In this document: positions 16,793 to 25,813 of the stretch, piece after piece
How the letters are laid out: every line of letters starts with the position of its first letter
Position numbering within the stretch: the stretch's first letter is position 1
Origin: UBA9620 sp965220695
GTDB lineage: Bacteria > Acidobacteriota > Vicinamibacteria > Vicinamibacterales > UBA8438
DNA length: 64,000 nt
Direction: 5' to 3'
NCBI GenBank assembly: GCA_965220695.1
Contig: OZ244838.1
Location: 1,984,001 to 2,048,000, forward strand
Notes under the pieces: model-generated
Databases searched by the model: none
Told to the model about the DNA's origin: nothing
The model's input: the letters and a program-made list of their open reading frames with translations, nothing else
Program-made: the position numbers and the translations under genes

Positions 16793-17860
16793 GTGTCTTA
16801 CTTTCGAGCCGGCATCGACACGCTGCGCCCCTACCTGCCTGGCCGCCAGCCGGCCGAGGGTACGCGTGTCATCAAGCTGAACACCAACGAGAACCCGTAC
16901 CCGCCAAGTCCGCGCGCCGTCGACGCGCTCCGGCAACTCGATCCGGATCGCCTTCGTCGCTATCCCCATCCGCTGGCCGGTGAATTCCGGGCGGCGGTCG
17001 CCTCGATCCTGGACGTGGATCCGGCATGGGTGCTGGCAGGGAACGGCAGCGACGAGCTGCTGACGATGCTGGTGCGCGCCGCCGCCGGTCCAGGCCGGCC
17101 GGTGGTCTTTCCCACCCCGACCTACGTGCTGTACCGCACCTTGTCCGATATCCAGGAGGCCCCGGTCGTCACCGTGCCGTTCGACGAGGCCTTCGCACTG
17201 CCGTTCGATCGACTCGTGCAGGCCCGCGGCGCCCTGACGTTCGTCGCCAACCCCAACAGTCCGTCCGGCACGCGGGCGCCGACCGCGCAACTGGCGGAAC
17301 TGGCCTGCGCCCTCGACGGGCTGCTCGTCATCGACGAGGCCTACACGGCCTTCGCCGAGGGCGATGCCCTGGAGCTCGTCTCCAGACACCCGAACGTGGT
17401 CATCCTGCGCACATTGTCGAAAAGTCACGGCCTGGCCGGCCTGCGACTCGGATTCGCCGTCGCGCAACCGCCGGTGATCGCGGCGCTCGCCAAGGTCAAG
17501 GACAGCTACAACGTCGATGCCGTGGCCGCCCGCGTGGGCGCCGCCGCCATCACGGACACCGGGTACACCGCCGAGACGGTGCGCCGGATCACCACCGCGC
17601 GAGCGTCGCTCACGACGGCACTCCAGGCGCTCGACTGCCGCGTCTGGCCCAGTCAGGCGAACTTTCTGCTCGTGCAGCCGCCGGATGGGGATGGGGCGCG
17701 TGTTTATCGGGCACTCGAGGCCCGGGGTATTCTCGTGCGCCATTTCGACGGACCGGGGCTGTCGCACACGGTGCGCATCACGATCGGGACCAGCGGCGAG
17801 ATGGCTGCCTTGATCGACGCGTTGCGGACCATCCTGCGTGACACCACCGGTTCGCCGTGA
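16793..17860 (+). CDS. hisC: histidinol-phosphate aminotransferase
   Basis: PLP enzyme of fold type I that transaminates histidinol phosphate and glutamate in histidine synthesis. The 355-residue length from the GTG at 16793 is normal. Visible signatures are KLNTNENPYPPSP near the N-terminus, AGNGSDELLTML, the VIDEAY segment, and TLSKSHGLAGLRLG, where Lys210 is the expected PLP Schiff-base lysine. No Shine-Dalgarno precedes the GTG, and no other his genes are in the window apart from hisS, so the pathway is dispersed. A related aminotransferase such as a cobalamin-pathway CobD homologue is less likely. Confidence 0.88.
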   Translation: MSYFRAGIDTLRPYLPGRQPAEGTRVIKLNTNENPYPPSPRAVDALRQLDPDRLRRYPHPLAGEFRAAVASILDVDPAWVLAGNGSDELLTMLVRAAAGPGRPVVFPTPTYVLYRTLSDIQEAPVVTVPFDEAFALPFDRLVQARGALTFVANPNSPSGTRAPTAQLAELACALDGLLVIDEAYTAFAEGDALELVSRHPNVVILRTLSKSHGLAGLRLGFAVAQPPVIAALAKVKDSYNVDAVAARVGAAAITDTGYTAETVRRITTARASLTTALQALDCRVWPSQANFLLVQPPDGDGARVYRALEARGILVRHFDGPGLSHTVRITIGTSGEMAALIDALRTILRDTTGSP

Positions 17861-17948
17861 CCGCCATCCGACAGTCCAGGCCTCGCGGTGCGCGTGCCCC
17901 GTCCCGGCCGACCGGCCCCGGACCAGATCAGCGTGCGGAGATCACCCC

Positions 17949-18527
17949 GTGTCTGTCGCCATCGATGTCGCCATTCTGCTGACCGGCGCCGCGCGGGATG
18001 TCGCGCAGCGGCTCAACGCGCGCTTCCCTGGCGGTCCGACGGACGGCTTTCGATTCGACGGCACCCATCATGCGCACGTCACCCTCGGCCAGCACTTCGT
18101 GGACCAGCCGCAGCTCCCCGCGGTGTACAGAGTCGTGGCCGCGAGCCTGGCGAACCATGCGCCGCTCGCCCTGCGGGTGACCGGCGCCCGCGCGGGACGG
18201 ACCGCGCAGGCGCTCGCCGTTACACCCACAGCGGCGCTCCAGCGCCTGCACGAACAACTGCTCGACGCGCTACAGCCGTTCGAGGTTTCCGGTGACGCCA
18301 CGTCCTTCCAGTCCGACGGTCTCCCGGCCCGCGCCGCCGATGTGCAGTGGGTCACACGGTTCCGTCACGACTCCGGCTATGCCAGCTTCAATCCACACGT
18401 CACGATCGGCATCGGCCCCGATCCGATCACCCCCGCCACCGTTGCTTTCACCGCCCGAGAGATCGCGGTCTGCCGCCTGGGCCGCTTCTGCACCTGCCGC
18501 GACGTGCTTGCGCGGTGGACGTTATAA
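17949..18527 (+). CDS. 2H phosphoesterase / 2'-5' RNA ligase-like protein
   Basis: A 192-residue cytosolic protein of the LigT/2H phosphoesterase superfamily. Two HxT motifs are present: His43-Val-Thr45 in THHAHVTLG, and a second in FNPHVTIGIG. These are the paired catalytic motifs that act on 2',3'-cyclic or 2'-5' phosphodiester bonds. A GTG start with GGAG about 8 nt upstream is used; upstream in-frame residues are Arg/Pro-rich and atypical. The stop TAA is part of a TATAAT box that probably drives the next gene. The substrate (tRNA ends, ADP-ribose derivative or other) is not resolved. Confidence 0.8.
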   Translation: MSVAIDVAILLTGAARDVAQRLNARFPGGPTDGFRFDGTHHAHVTLGQHFVDQPQLPAVYRVVAASLANHAPLALRVTGARAGRTAQALAVTPTAALQRLHEQLLDALQPFEVSGDATSFQSDGLPARAADVQWVTRFRHDSGYASFNPHVTIGIGPDPITPATVAFTAREIAVCRLGRFCTCRDVLARWTL

Positions 18528-18528
18528 T
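18523..18528 (+). promoter_or_regulatory. -10 box TATAAT
   Basis: Consensus TATAAT overlapping the stop codon of the 2H phosphoesterase gene and 35 bp before the GTG of the CMD-family lipoprotein, which has its own GAGGAG ribosome site. No good -35 box at 16-18 bp. Confidence 0.45.
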
Positions 18529-18563
18529 CCTGTCTTGCTCTCTCCCATACCTGAGGAGTGCCC

Positions 18564-19328
18564 GTGAAGCCATCAGCCTTGCTCGTTGTGCTCGCCGTTC
18601 CGTTCCTGACCGCCTGTGGGGCGCCGGCCACCGTCGAGCCGGACGTGACAGCCGCGCCCGACGCTGCGGCCCCGAACGAGTCGTTCACGCCTCGGGAAGC
18701 GACCGCCGCCGATATTCCGCCGGACATTCACGAGGCCTCGTGGGCCCGGCTTCCGACCGTCACCCGCGAGTCGCTCGACCCCGACGACCAGCGTGTCTTC
18801 GACATCATCGTCAACCCCGAGAGTCGATATGCGTCCGGGCTGCGGGGCCCGATCGGCATGTGGATGTACAGCCCGCGCATGGCTGAGCACATCTTCCCGG
18901 CCAGCACCTACCTGCGGTACGGCGCCGACGGTACACGGGACCAGCGCCTGACCGAGCTGGCCATCCTCGCCACCGCCCGCGAACTTGATAGTCAATACGA
19001 GTGGTCGGCGCACGAAACGGCGGCGCTGAACGCCGGGCTCGAGCCGGAGATTGTCGACTTCGTGCGTTTCAGTCGACCACTGACGGCGGCTGACGGCATC
19101 TCCGGTCTGGAGGACCGGGAGCGTTCAATCATCCGGGTTGCACGCGAACTGATCAACGAGCCGAAGCTCAGCAGCGCTGCGTTCGTCGAGGCGCAGGCGC
19201 TCTTCGGCAACGAAGGGGTGATGGACCTCGCCGGTCTCATCGGCTACTACACTTTCGTGAACTACACCCTGAAGACGTTCGACGTACAGCGGGCGCCCGG
19301 CAGCCGATTGTCGCTTCCACTGCCGTAG
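18564..19328 (+). CDS. carboxymuconolactone decarboxylase (CMD) family lipoprotein
   Basis: A 254-residue lipoprotein (signal LLVVLAVPFLTAC) carrying a CMD/AhpD-like helical domain: RLTELAILATARELDSQYEWSAHE and the following GLEPEIVDFVRF. The Cys pair of AhpD-type peroxidase partners is absent (SQYEWSAHE in that position), so a thiol peroxidase role is unlikely and a decarboxylase-like or unknown role is more likely. Secretion and lipidation are unusual for this family. The GTG at 18564 is preferred over the one at 18558 because GAGGAG then has 5-nt spacing. The stop overlaps the VKOR start by 1 bp. Confidence 0.82.
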   Translation: MKPSALLVVLAVPFLTACGAPATVEPDVTAAPDAAAPNESFTPREATAADIPPDIHEASWARLPTVTRESLDPDDQRVFDIIVNPESRYASGLRGPIGMWMYSPRMAEHIFPASTYLRYGADGTRDQRLTELAILATARELDSQYEWSAHETAALNAGLEPEIVDFVRFSRPLTAADGISGLEDRERSIIRVARELINEPKLSSAAFVEAQALFGNEGVMDLAGLIGYYTFVNYTLKTFDVQRAPGSRLSLPLP

Positions 19329-19786
19329 TGGTCCGGCGGACAGCGGCTCCGAGACCGGGCATGGTAGCGACGATGGTGTGGCTGCTCGTGACGTTGAGCG
19401 TTACCGGGTTCGTCATCTCGAGTTATTTCACCGGCGTGGCCTATCACCGGATTACACCCGATACGCGGTGGATACCGGCGGTCTGCCGCATGGACGCGCA
19501 GACCTGCGCGGCGGTGGTCTTCGCTCGTCAGGCGCGGGTATTCGGCGTGCCGAACTCCCTCCTCGGACAGGTCTTCTACGCCGCGGTAGCCGTTGCCGCC
19601 GGCGTTGGTGGCCTCGAACATGCGGTCGCGCGGGTGGCGCTGACGGCCGCCAGCGGCGGCACGGTGCTGCTGGGGTTGTATCTGACCTGGTCGCTGGTCG
19701 TGGTCCTGCGCGTGCACTGTCCGCTGTGCTACACGGCGCATGTCATCAATCTGGCGCTGTTCGTGACGTTGCTGTCCGCAGGTTGA
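19328..19786 (+). CDS. vitamin K epoxide reductase (VKOR) family protein
   Basis: Integral membrane thiol oxidoreductase of 152 residues with four predicted helices. The VKOR pattern is present: a loop Cys pair (AVCRMDAQTC), the GVPNSLLG segment, and the CPLC active site in the last helix (HCPLCYTAH). Bacterial VKOR replaces DsbB by reoxidising a DsbA-like partner with quinone. No thioredoxin domain is fused, unlike many bacterial VKORs; the TlpA-like protein at 7420-8427 is the only exported thioredoxin in view. The GTG overlaps the previous stop; ATG at 19361 or 19373 is an alternative. Confidence 0.85.
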   Translation: MVRRTAAPRPGMVATMVWLLVTLSVTGFVISSYFTGVAYHRITPDTRWIPAVCRMDAQTCAAVVFARQARVFGVPNSLLGQVFYAAVAVAAGVGGLEHAVARVALTAASGGTVLLGLYLTWSLVVVLRVHCPLCYTAHVINLALFVTLLSAG

Positions 19787-19813
19787 GCCCGCAACGCAGC
19801 CGGCAAGCGCATG

Positions 19814-20090
19814 CTACTCCGGCGGGGGCGCCGTCACGACTCCGGCGAACCGCCGGCGCTCGGCGATGATCAGGCTGTACTCCGATGCCCGTTTCCACAC
19901 GCGATTCGCCATCGCCGTCAGATGGACCGCCTTCAGACCGAAGTAGAGAAACAGCGCACCGGCGGCGCCGCAGACCGGGGGCCGCAGGCAGGGAGAGGGG
20001 TCGGTCCTCGATCACGCGTTCGGTCTCGGCAATCTCATCGACGGGAAGTGACGCGTCCACTGCCGGCTCGTCGCGGATGCCCTCTGCCAA
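19814..20090 (-). pseudogene. small membrane protein gene with a +1 frameshift at a C5 run
   Basis: On the minus strand the region first reads LAEGIRDEPAVDASLPVDE and IAETERVIEDRPL. After the G5 run at 19977-19981 (C5 on this strand) the sensible frame shifts to CGAAGALFLYFGLKAVHL, then RVWKRASEYSLIIAERRRF and a stop at 19814. Removing one base of the run joins both parts into one ~91-residue protein with one transmembrane helix and a basic cytoplasmic tail. The start is uncertain (TTG at 20090). It could be a sequencing error, a decayed gene or phase variation. I do not recognise the family. Confidence 0.45.
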
Positions 20091-20204
20091 CCGGCGGGCG
20101 GACGATGGTATAGTAGTGCGGTTGGCGTCGACGCGACTGCCAGCGTGAGATCCAGCGACCCCGCGGGCGTCACGCCCGTCACCCACAACCGCTTGCTGCG
20201 AGGT

Positions 20205-20705
20205 ATGAGAGAAATGCGGAATCCGTCTACAGACCCGAGCCGCCGCGTGACCGCGGCGTTGCTGATTGCGGTGCTCTGCCCACTCGTTGCGTCGCTTGTC
20301 GTTGCTCCGGACCTGGCCGACCGCTCCGTGCGCGCCGCCACGCTTGCCGCGCAGGACGAGACGATCTGGGACGGGGTCTACACGGACGAACAGGCGCAAC
20401 GTGGCATGCAGACCTACGAGCGGGAGTGTGCCGCATGTCACCTGGACGACCTGATGGGTGACGGCATCGCGCCCGCCCTCATCGGCTCGTCGTTCTTCTT
20501 CCGGTGGAGCGACCTTTCGGTGGGCGACATGTACACCGCCATCCGAACCACCATGCCGCAAGGCGCGCCGGCAAGCCTGAGCCCCTCGGGCTACGCTGAC
20601 ATCTCCGCCTTCCTGCTGCAGAAGAACAACGTCCCGGCCGGCGACGAAGAACTGCCGACCGAAATGGACGACCTCGAAGCCATTACCATCACCGAAGCGC
20701 AGTAG
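20205..20705 (+). CDS. secreted monohaem cytochrome c
   Basis: Exported c-type cytochrome of 166 residues with one CAACH haem site (ERECAACHLDDLMGDGIAP) and a long signal peptide (VTAALLIAVLCPLVASLVV). Two close in-frame ATGs (20205 and 20214) are possible starts; neither has a strong Shine-Dalgarno. A downstream Met, in the TTMPQGAPASL segment, is a candidate sixth haem ligand. The MPQGAPASLSPSGYADISAFLLQKN block is the usual cytochrome c C-terminal helix. It stands alone and could serve any of the quinoproteins. It converges with the CLC gene, whose stop is 2 bp away. Confidence 0.85.
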   Translation: MREMRNPSTDPSRRVTAALLIAVLCPLVASLVVAPDLADRSVRAATLAAQDETIWDGVYTDEQAQRGMQTYERECAACHLDDLMGDGIAPALIGSSFFFRWSDLSVGDMYTAIRTTMPQGAPASLSPSGYADISAFLLQKNNVPAGDEELPTEMDDLEAITITEAQ

Positions 20706-20706
20706 G

Positions 20707-22128
20707 TCAATCCGAGGCGTGCGGCGCCGCCATGCGCTGCGCCGCACGCTCTGCTTCTTCCTGACCCGGATAGCTGATTCCGCGGCGGTGCAGCTTCAGC
20801 GTGTAGATGCTGAACGGCGACATGCGGTGCGACATATAGACGCTGCCCACCGTGGCCGCCATCAATGGCAGCATGATCCGGTAATCGTTCGTCATCTCGA
20901 ACAAGATCAGAATTGACGTCGTGGGTGCTTTGGCCGCCGCGGCGAAGAAGGCCGCCATCCCGACCATGGCGTACGCGCCGGAGCCGGCCGTCCAGTCCGG
21001 GAACAGGAAATTGACGAGCATTCCGAAGGCGCCGCCAAGCATCGCTCCCATGTAGAGGCTCGGCGCGAACACCCCGCCCGAACCGCCGGATCCCAACGTC
21101 GCGCAATTGGCGATGAGCTCCGCGGCGAACAGGCCGACCAGCAGCTCCCAGGGGAACCGGACCCAGAGCGCCGACTCGACGGCGGCGAAACCTGCGCCGT
21201 AGACGTCCGGGAAGTAGCGCAGCACGAGGCCGGCGATCAGCCCACCGACGGCCGGCTTCAGATAGTCGGAAAACTCCCAGGCTCCGAACAGATCCTCCGC
21301 CTTGTAGAGTGCGCGCACGTACAGCATCGCCGCCCACCCGATGATGATTCCCATCAGGAAATACAGCGGCAACTCGCGGCCGCTGACCAGGTCGTACGCC
21401 GGTGCGGTAAAGGCCGGATAGTTTCCCAGATAGGACCGCGCCACCATGCACGAGCTGAGCGAGGTCAGCAGCACCAGCAGGAAATCAGTCTTCAGACGTC
21501 CGATCAGCACCTCCATCGAGAAGATCGCGCCGGCGATCGGCGCATTGAAGGTGGCGGCCACACCGCCGGCCGCTCCGCACGTGACCAGCGTTCGCACACG
21601 CTCGGGGTCCATCTTCGTCCACTGCCCCACGGCCGACCCGATCGCCGACCCAATCTGCACCATCGGGCCTTCGCGCCCGGCGGTCCCACCAAAACCGATC
21701 GTCAGCGACGACGTGATCACCTTGATGGTGGCCACCCGTTTGCGGATCTTGCCCCCCCGGACCGCCAGCGCGGTCATGACTTCCGGCACGCCGTGCCCCC
21801 GAGCCTCCTTGGCGAACCGATAAATCAACGGCCCGGCCATCAGACCGCCGACCGCCGGAAGCAGCACGAGATTCGCGGAACCGAACAACCCCAGCGTCGA
21901 GGCCACCGGCCCACGCGCGAACTCGGCAATCCACTCCAGGACGAAGATGAACCCGACGGATCCGTACCCCGTCAGGATGCCGACGACGACGGCCAGAATG
22001 ATGAGGTAGTTCTGCTCGGGCAGGAAAGAGGCGCGGAAGAAGACCGTTGTCGAAGCCAGGGCTCGCCCGACCCGGAGGACAGTCTGTTTGAGCCGTTCGA
22101 CAACGGGACTCAGTGAGGCTGCGGACAT
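20707..22128 (-). CDS. CLC-type chloride channel / H+-Cl- antiporter
   Basis: Integral membrane CLC protein of 473 residues. The three anion-pathway signatures are seen: GHGVPEVM (position of GSGIP), GREGPMVQIG with the gating glutamate, and GSGGSGGVFAPSLYMG. Presence of the gating Glu fits either channel or exchanger. There is no C-terminal CBS domain; the sequence ends shortly after the last helix. ATG at 22128 overlaps the stop of the upstream PDZ gene (TGATG), and a GTG at 22131 is an alternative. Translation is probably coupled to that gene. Confidence 0.9.
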   Translation of the reverse strand: MSAASLSPVVERLKQTVLRVGRALASTTVFFRASFLPEQNYLIILAVVVGILTGYGSVGFIFVLEWIAEFARGPVASTLGLFGSANLVLLPAVGGLMAGPLIYRFAKEARGHGVPEVMTALAVRGGKIRKRVATIKVITSSLTIGFGGTAGREGPMVQIGSAIGSAVGQWTKMDPERVRTLVTCGAAGGVAATFNAPIAGAIFSMEVLIGRLKTDFLLVLLTSLSSCMVARSYLGNYPAFTAPAYDLVSGRELPLYFLMGIIIGWAAMLYVRALYKAEDLFGAWEFSDYLKPAVGGLIAGLVLRYFPDVYGAGFAAVESALWVRFPWELLVGLFAAELIANCATLGSGGSGGVFAPSLYMGAMLGGAFGMLVNFLFPDWTAGSGAYAMVGMAAFFAAAAKAPTTSILILFEMTNDYRIMLPLMAATVGSVYMSHRMSPFSIYTLKLHRRGISYPGQEEAERAAQRMAAPHASD

Positions 22129-23705
22129 CACTCGCCGGGGATCAACGCGAGCATCCGCACCTGGTCGGCACGCCGCACGGTGAACAGGGCCGAGCCTCCA
22201 CGCTGCTCCAACCGCTCGAACAGGAGCCGATCGTCACGCTCTTCGACAGAGCGGCCGTCGACCGCCAGCAGGAGATCGTCCGGTTCGAGTCCGGCGGTGG
22301 CCGCCACGCCCCCGGATGCTGTCGCCGCGATACGCCAGCCTCTCTCGGACGTGGGCCCGGTTGCCGACCACCGCAGCGCGAGACCATAACGGTCCAACCG
22401 TACGACGGGATCGGCCACGGGGCGGCAATCGTCCTCCGGCAGAATCGTGCCTCCGGTCACCCGGCGCCGGCCGCGAAGGACCCGATACCGAACCAGGGCG
22501 CCGGCGTCGAACGCCGTCGTACGAACATCGAAATCCTCGACCGTCGTCACCGCCTGGCCGTCCCACTCGAGGATGACATCCCCGGGCTGCAACGAAGGCT
22601 CGGGGTAGAAGGCATCCTGACGGACGTGCTCGATCAGCAACCCGTTCGAGAGACCGAGAAGATCGAGCGCCGCCGGGTCGAGCGCCGCCACCCCCAGCGC
22701 GCGGCAGGGACGCAGCTCCTGCAAGTCGGCGACCATCCGGCGGATGACACTCGACGAAAACAGATTGGGCGCCTGACCGGCGCCAGCGCGAGCGACCGCC
22801 ATCCCGATCAGCTCGCCGTCGAGGTTGACGACCGCGGTCGCCCCCGGACCTGTCAGCGACATCGACACCGCCAGCGACGGGTCGCCCCCCGCGCGGTCCT
22901 CGGCGCGGGCGGCCACAAGATGGCCCACGCTGATGACCGCGCGCCCGGAACGGTCGCGGGTCACTGCTCCGACGTAGGCGCCTGACGGCACGGCGGCCGG
23001 CGGAACAAGCTGAAACGCCTCATACCGTGACGGGTCGACCTCGAAGAGCGACAACCCTCGATCGCGGTCCACGGCGATCAGGCCATGTGGCCGCGCGGTG
23101 GCGGCCGGCGTCGCCGGTTCGTCCGCGGGCGTCGCATCGCCATCGTCCGGTGGTTCGGCGTCCCCGGAGCTGCCGTCCGTGAGACCAGCATCCCTGCGCT
23201 CAGGGGCCGCAGCCGATTCCGGCGCCCGCACCAGCCGCGCACGTTCGAGTTCGGCCAGCACCGCCTCGCCAGCAGCGGCCGAGCTCAGTGCCAGCCCGGG
23301 CATGACCACTACGGCCGGCGTCGCCGCAGGCCCGACCAGCACCACACGATTCTCGACCCGTGCCCTTAGCTGTCCCCAGTAGTCGTCGAAGTAGGTCAGC
23401 GGGGTCTTCTCGAGGTTCGGGCGGCGCGCAGCATCTGGACGGCGCACAACCGCAAGCAGCGACGGCGACTCGTCCTCACCCGACGCCTCGACCGGTCGAT
23501 CAGATTCGAGCACACCCTGGAGGAGCACGCCCAGCACCGCCAGTGCCACGACGAGCGGGAACAGCAACTGCCTCTGGTGCAACGCGCCGATGACGGGGAT
23601 GTGAATCAGTCGTCCCACTTTGGAGTCACACTGGGTCCGACCGGGGTCGATGACACCTGCCGCATGCCGCGGCGAACGGACCGGCGCGCCCCGGGTGGGG
23701 CGCAC
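22128..23705 (-). CDS. membrane-anchored HtrA-like pseudo-protease with two PDZ domains
   Basis: A 525-residue protein with one N-terminal transmembrane helix (LLFPLVVALAVLGVLLQGV, residues ~45-65), an acidic, Pro/Ala-rich linker, a trypsin-like region (~210-330), and two PDZ domains (~340-420 and ~440-520). In HtrA proteases the catalytic loop is GNSGG before a PLVN-type strand. Here the corresponding stretch reads SLTGPGATAVVNLDGELIGMA, so the nucleophile Ser is missing and protease activity is not expected. It probably acts as a periplasmic peptide-binding or scaffold protein. It is coupled to the CLC gene. The GTG at 23705 is uncertain; a GTG at 23618 is possible. Confidence 0.7.
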   Translation of the reverse strand: MRPTRGAPVRSPRHAAGVIDPGRTQCDSKVGRLIHIPVIGALHQRQLLFPLVVALAVLGVLLQGVLESDRPVEASGEDESPSLLAVVRRPDAARRPNLEKTPLTYFDDYWGQLRARVENRVVLVGPAATPAVVVMPGLALSSAAAGEAVLAELERARLVRAPESAAAPERRDAGLTDGSSGDAEPPDDGDATPADEPATPAATARPHGLIAVDRDRGLSLFEVDPSRYEAFQLVPPAAVPSGAYVGAVTRDRSGRAVISVGHLVAARAEDRAGGDPSLAVSMSLTGPGATAVVNLDGELIGMAVARAGAGQAPNLFSSSVIRRMVADLQELRPCRALGVAALDPAALDLLGLSNGLLIEHVRQDAFYPEPSLQPGDVILEWDGQAVTTVEDFDVRTTAFDAGALVRYRVLRGRRRVTGGTILPEDDCRPVADPVVRLDRYGLALRWSATGPTSERGWRIAATASGGVAATAGLEPDDLLLAVDGRSVEERDDRLLFERLEQRGGSALFTVRRADQVRMLALIPGE

Positions 23706-23909
23706 GCCACAAGTATTAGTATACCCCGCTGGCTCGTAGAGTTCGCACAGTCAGTCGACGCCGAATTGAGCGACGCCGTTCACCTCTGCGCGCACGCGCA
23801 GGCGACCCTACGCACCCCGGCGAGCGCACGCCGCGCCGATGACCGGCATCCCCCGGCATCCATTCGCGCCGCTGCCAAGACCGCCACGTCACCGAACCGG
23901 CCCGCGCGC

Positions 23910-25415
23910 TCAGAGGAACAGCGGCACGATAGACAGCGCCAACCAGGGCACCAGCGTGACGGCGATTAGGTCCATGAGCAGGCCGTATCTGATCATGTCC
24001 GTGATCGACACCCGGCCGGAGGCATAGACGATCGCATTGGGCGGCGTCGATACCGGCAGGACGGCGGCGACCGACGCCGACAGCGCGGCCGCGACCGATG
24101 GCACGATCGGGTCGACGCCGGAGGCAATTGCAATCGCAATCACGATGGGGATGGCGATGTTGGTCGCCGCGGTGTTCGACATCGTCTCTGACAGCACGAC
24201 GGTGAACAGCGCCGCCGCGAACGTCAGGGTGACAATCTCGTCCGTCGGCACCAGACCGGTGATGCCCTCCCCAACTACCTGCGCCAGCCCCGTTGACGCC
24301 GACAGTGCTCCCAGCGACAATCCGCCACCGAACAACAGAATGGTGCCCCAGTCAATCTGGGCCGCCTGCTTCCAGGTGATGGTGGTGCGCTCGGTCTTGC
24401 TGTTCGGCAGGAGAAACAGCAGGACAACTCCGACCATGGCGGCGACCGCCACGGGAATGCTGGCATTTACGGACAGGTAAACGGGGTGATCGAGCCCCAG
24501 CACAAGCGCCAGAATTCCCGGACCCACCCACAGGATGACGGCGGCGCCGAACGCGATCACGGCATTGATCTCACCTCTACGCCACGGCCCCAGGGCCGCC
24601 TTGCGTTCAGCGATGATCCTGTCGGTGCCAGGAATCTCTTCCACTCCGGTCCGCCCCACCCAGTTGAGGTAGACGAAGACGATCGCCAGCAGCACCAGCA
24701 CGATCGGCACCGAGAACAGCATCCACTGCAGGAAGGTGATTTGCGTGTCGAGTTGTGCGTTGATCATCTCGACCGCGATGACATTCGGCGGGGTCCCGAT
24801 GATTGTCGCCATGCCGCCGCGCGAGCAGCAGTAGGTCGTCATGAGCATGAGGGCGGTGCCGTACTTCTTCGGGATGTTCGCTTCCGACTCCATGAACCGG
24901 ATCAACGTCACCCCGATCGGCACCAGCATGGCCGCGGTGGCGGTGTTGCTCATCCAGGCCGACAACGCTGCCGCCAGCAGACCGTAGGCAATCAGGATGC
25001 GCGTCGGCCGGGCGCCCACGATCCGCAGGGACAGTACGCCGAACGCAATGCGTTCGTTGACCCGATGCACGAACAGCGCCTGCGCCAGAATGAAACTGCC
25101 GATGAAAAGAAAAATCGTCGGACTGGCGAACGGCCTGAACGTGAGTCCAGCCGGTGCGACCTGCATAATGATCGCCAGGGACGGTCCGAGCAGCGAGGTC
25201 ACCGCGAGCGGCAGCGCCTCGGTGATCCAGAACACGATGACCAGCGCAATGACGGCGGCCAGGCGGTGCGCCTCAGGACTGAGCGACGTGAACGGCCACG
25301 CCAGCACGAGCAGGAAGAGGAGCGGGCCGGCGACGATGCCGATCTTCCGCCGCTGCTCATCGAATCTGAGCTCGGCCTGTGACTTGGTCGGCGAGGGCAA
25401 CGGGTCTGGGGACAT
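23910..25415 (-). CDS. DASS family (SLC13-like) anion:sodium symporter
   Basis: Membrane transporter of 501 residues with about 11-12 helices. The two Ser-Asn-Thr motifs that form the sodium and substrate sites of the divalent anion:sodium symporter family are both present: AWMSNTATAAML and ETMSNTAATNIA, each followed by a Pro-rich re-entrant region (IIGTPPNVIAV, VSTPPNAIVYA). Likely substrates are dicarboxylates, sulphate or phosphate; sequence alone does not separate them. It stands as a single gene, with about 150 bp before tatA on the other strand. Confidence 0.88.
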   Translation of the reverse strand: MSPDPLPSPTKSQAELRFDEQRRKIGIVAGPLLFLLVLAWPFTSLSPEAHRLAAVIALVIVFWITEALPLAVTSLLGPSLAIIMQVAPAGLTFRPFASPTIFLFIGSFILAQALFVHRVNERIAFGVLSLRIVGARPTRILIAYGLLAAALSAWMSNTATAAMLVPIGVTLIRFMESEANIPKKYGTALMLMTTYCCSRGGMATIIGTPPNVIAVEMINAQLDTQITFLQWMLFSVPIVLVLLAIVFVYLNWVGRTGVEEIPGTDRIIAERKAALGPWRRGEINAVIAFGAAVILWVGPGILALVLGLDHPVYLSVNASIPVAVAAMVGVVLLFLLPNSKTERTTITWKQAAQIDWGTILLFGGGLSLGALSASTGLAQVVGEGITGLVPTDEIVTLTFAAALFTVVLSETMSNTAATNIAIPIVIAIAIASGVDPIVPSVAAALSASVAAVLPVSTPPNAIVYASGRVSITDMIRYGLLMDLIAVTLVPWLALSIVPLFL

Positions 25416-25566
25416 AGGTCAGACGGTGTATCACATTTCACGGCCCCGGGAAAGCTGCCATCTCCGGGCCGGCCGGACGCGAGGCGGTCCGGACGCGCGC
25501 CGTAGCGGTCATTGGTCGTGGTATCCTTGACTGGCGTGGTTCTCGTGTCACGTGAAAGGTGTCTCG

Positions 25567-25773
25567 ATGCCTCACACTGTGTTTGCGTTTCTCGGACCGA
25601 TCGGTCTCCCGGAACTGATCATCGTTTTCCTGATCTTGATCCTCATCTTCGGGGCCAATCGTCTGTCCGGCCTCGGCAGGGGCATGGGGCAGGCGATACG
25701 CGGGTTCAAGGATGAAGTGGCGCCGGAAAAGGAAGAGAAGACGCCCGATGCCAAGTCCTCGCAGGACGCCTGA
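25567..25773 (+). CDS. tatA: Sec-independent protein translocase subunit TatA/TatE
   Basis: Small 68-residue Tat component: a short N-terminal segment, one transmembrane helix (PELIIVFLILILIFGANRL), then the amphipathic helix LGRGMGQAIRGFKDE and an acidic, Lys-rich tail. These are the family's defining parts. The ATG at 25567 has AAAGG a few bases upstream. tatB and tatC are not in the window. A strong bidirectional terminator follows, so it is probably a monocistronic gene. Calling it TatA rather than TatB rests on the FGANRL hinge and short length. Confidence 0.9.
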   Translation: MPHTVFAFLGPIGLPELIIVFLILILIFGANRLSGLGRGMGQAIRGFKDEVAPEKEEKTPDAKSSQDA

Positions 25774-25813
25774 CGTCCGGCGCCCTGATGCTGGCCGTTC
25801 GCCCGTACACACG

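Noticed and set aside
19746..20747. Open frame of 333 codons on the minus strand across the cytochrome c gene
   Set aside because: Covers the real cytochrome gene in antisense; only its last part overlaps the frameshifted small gene, which is described separately.
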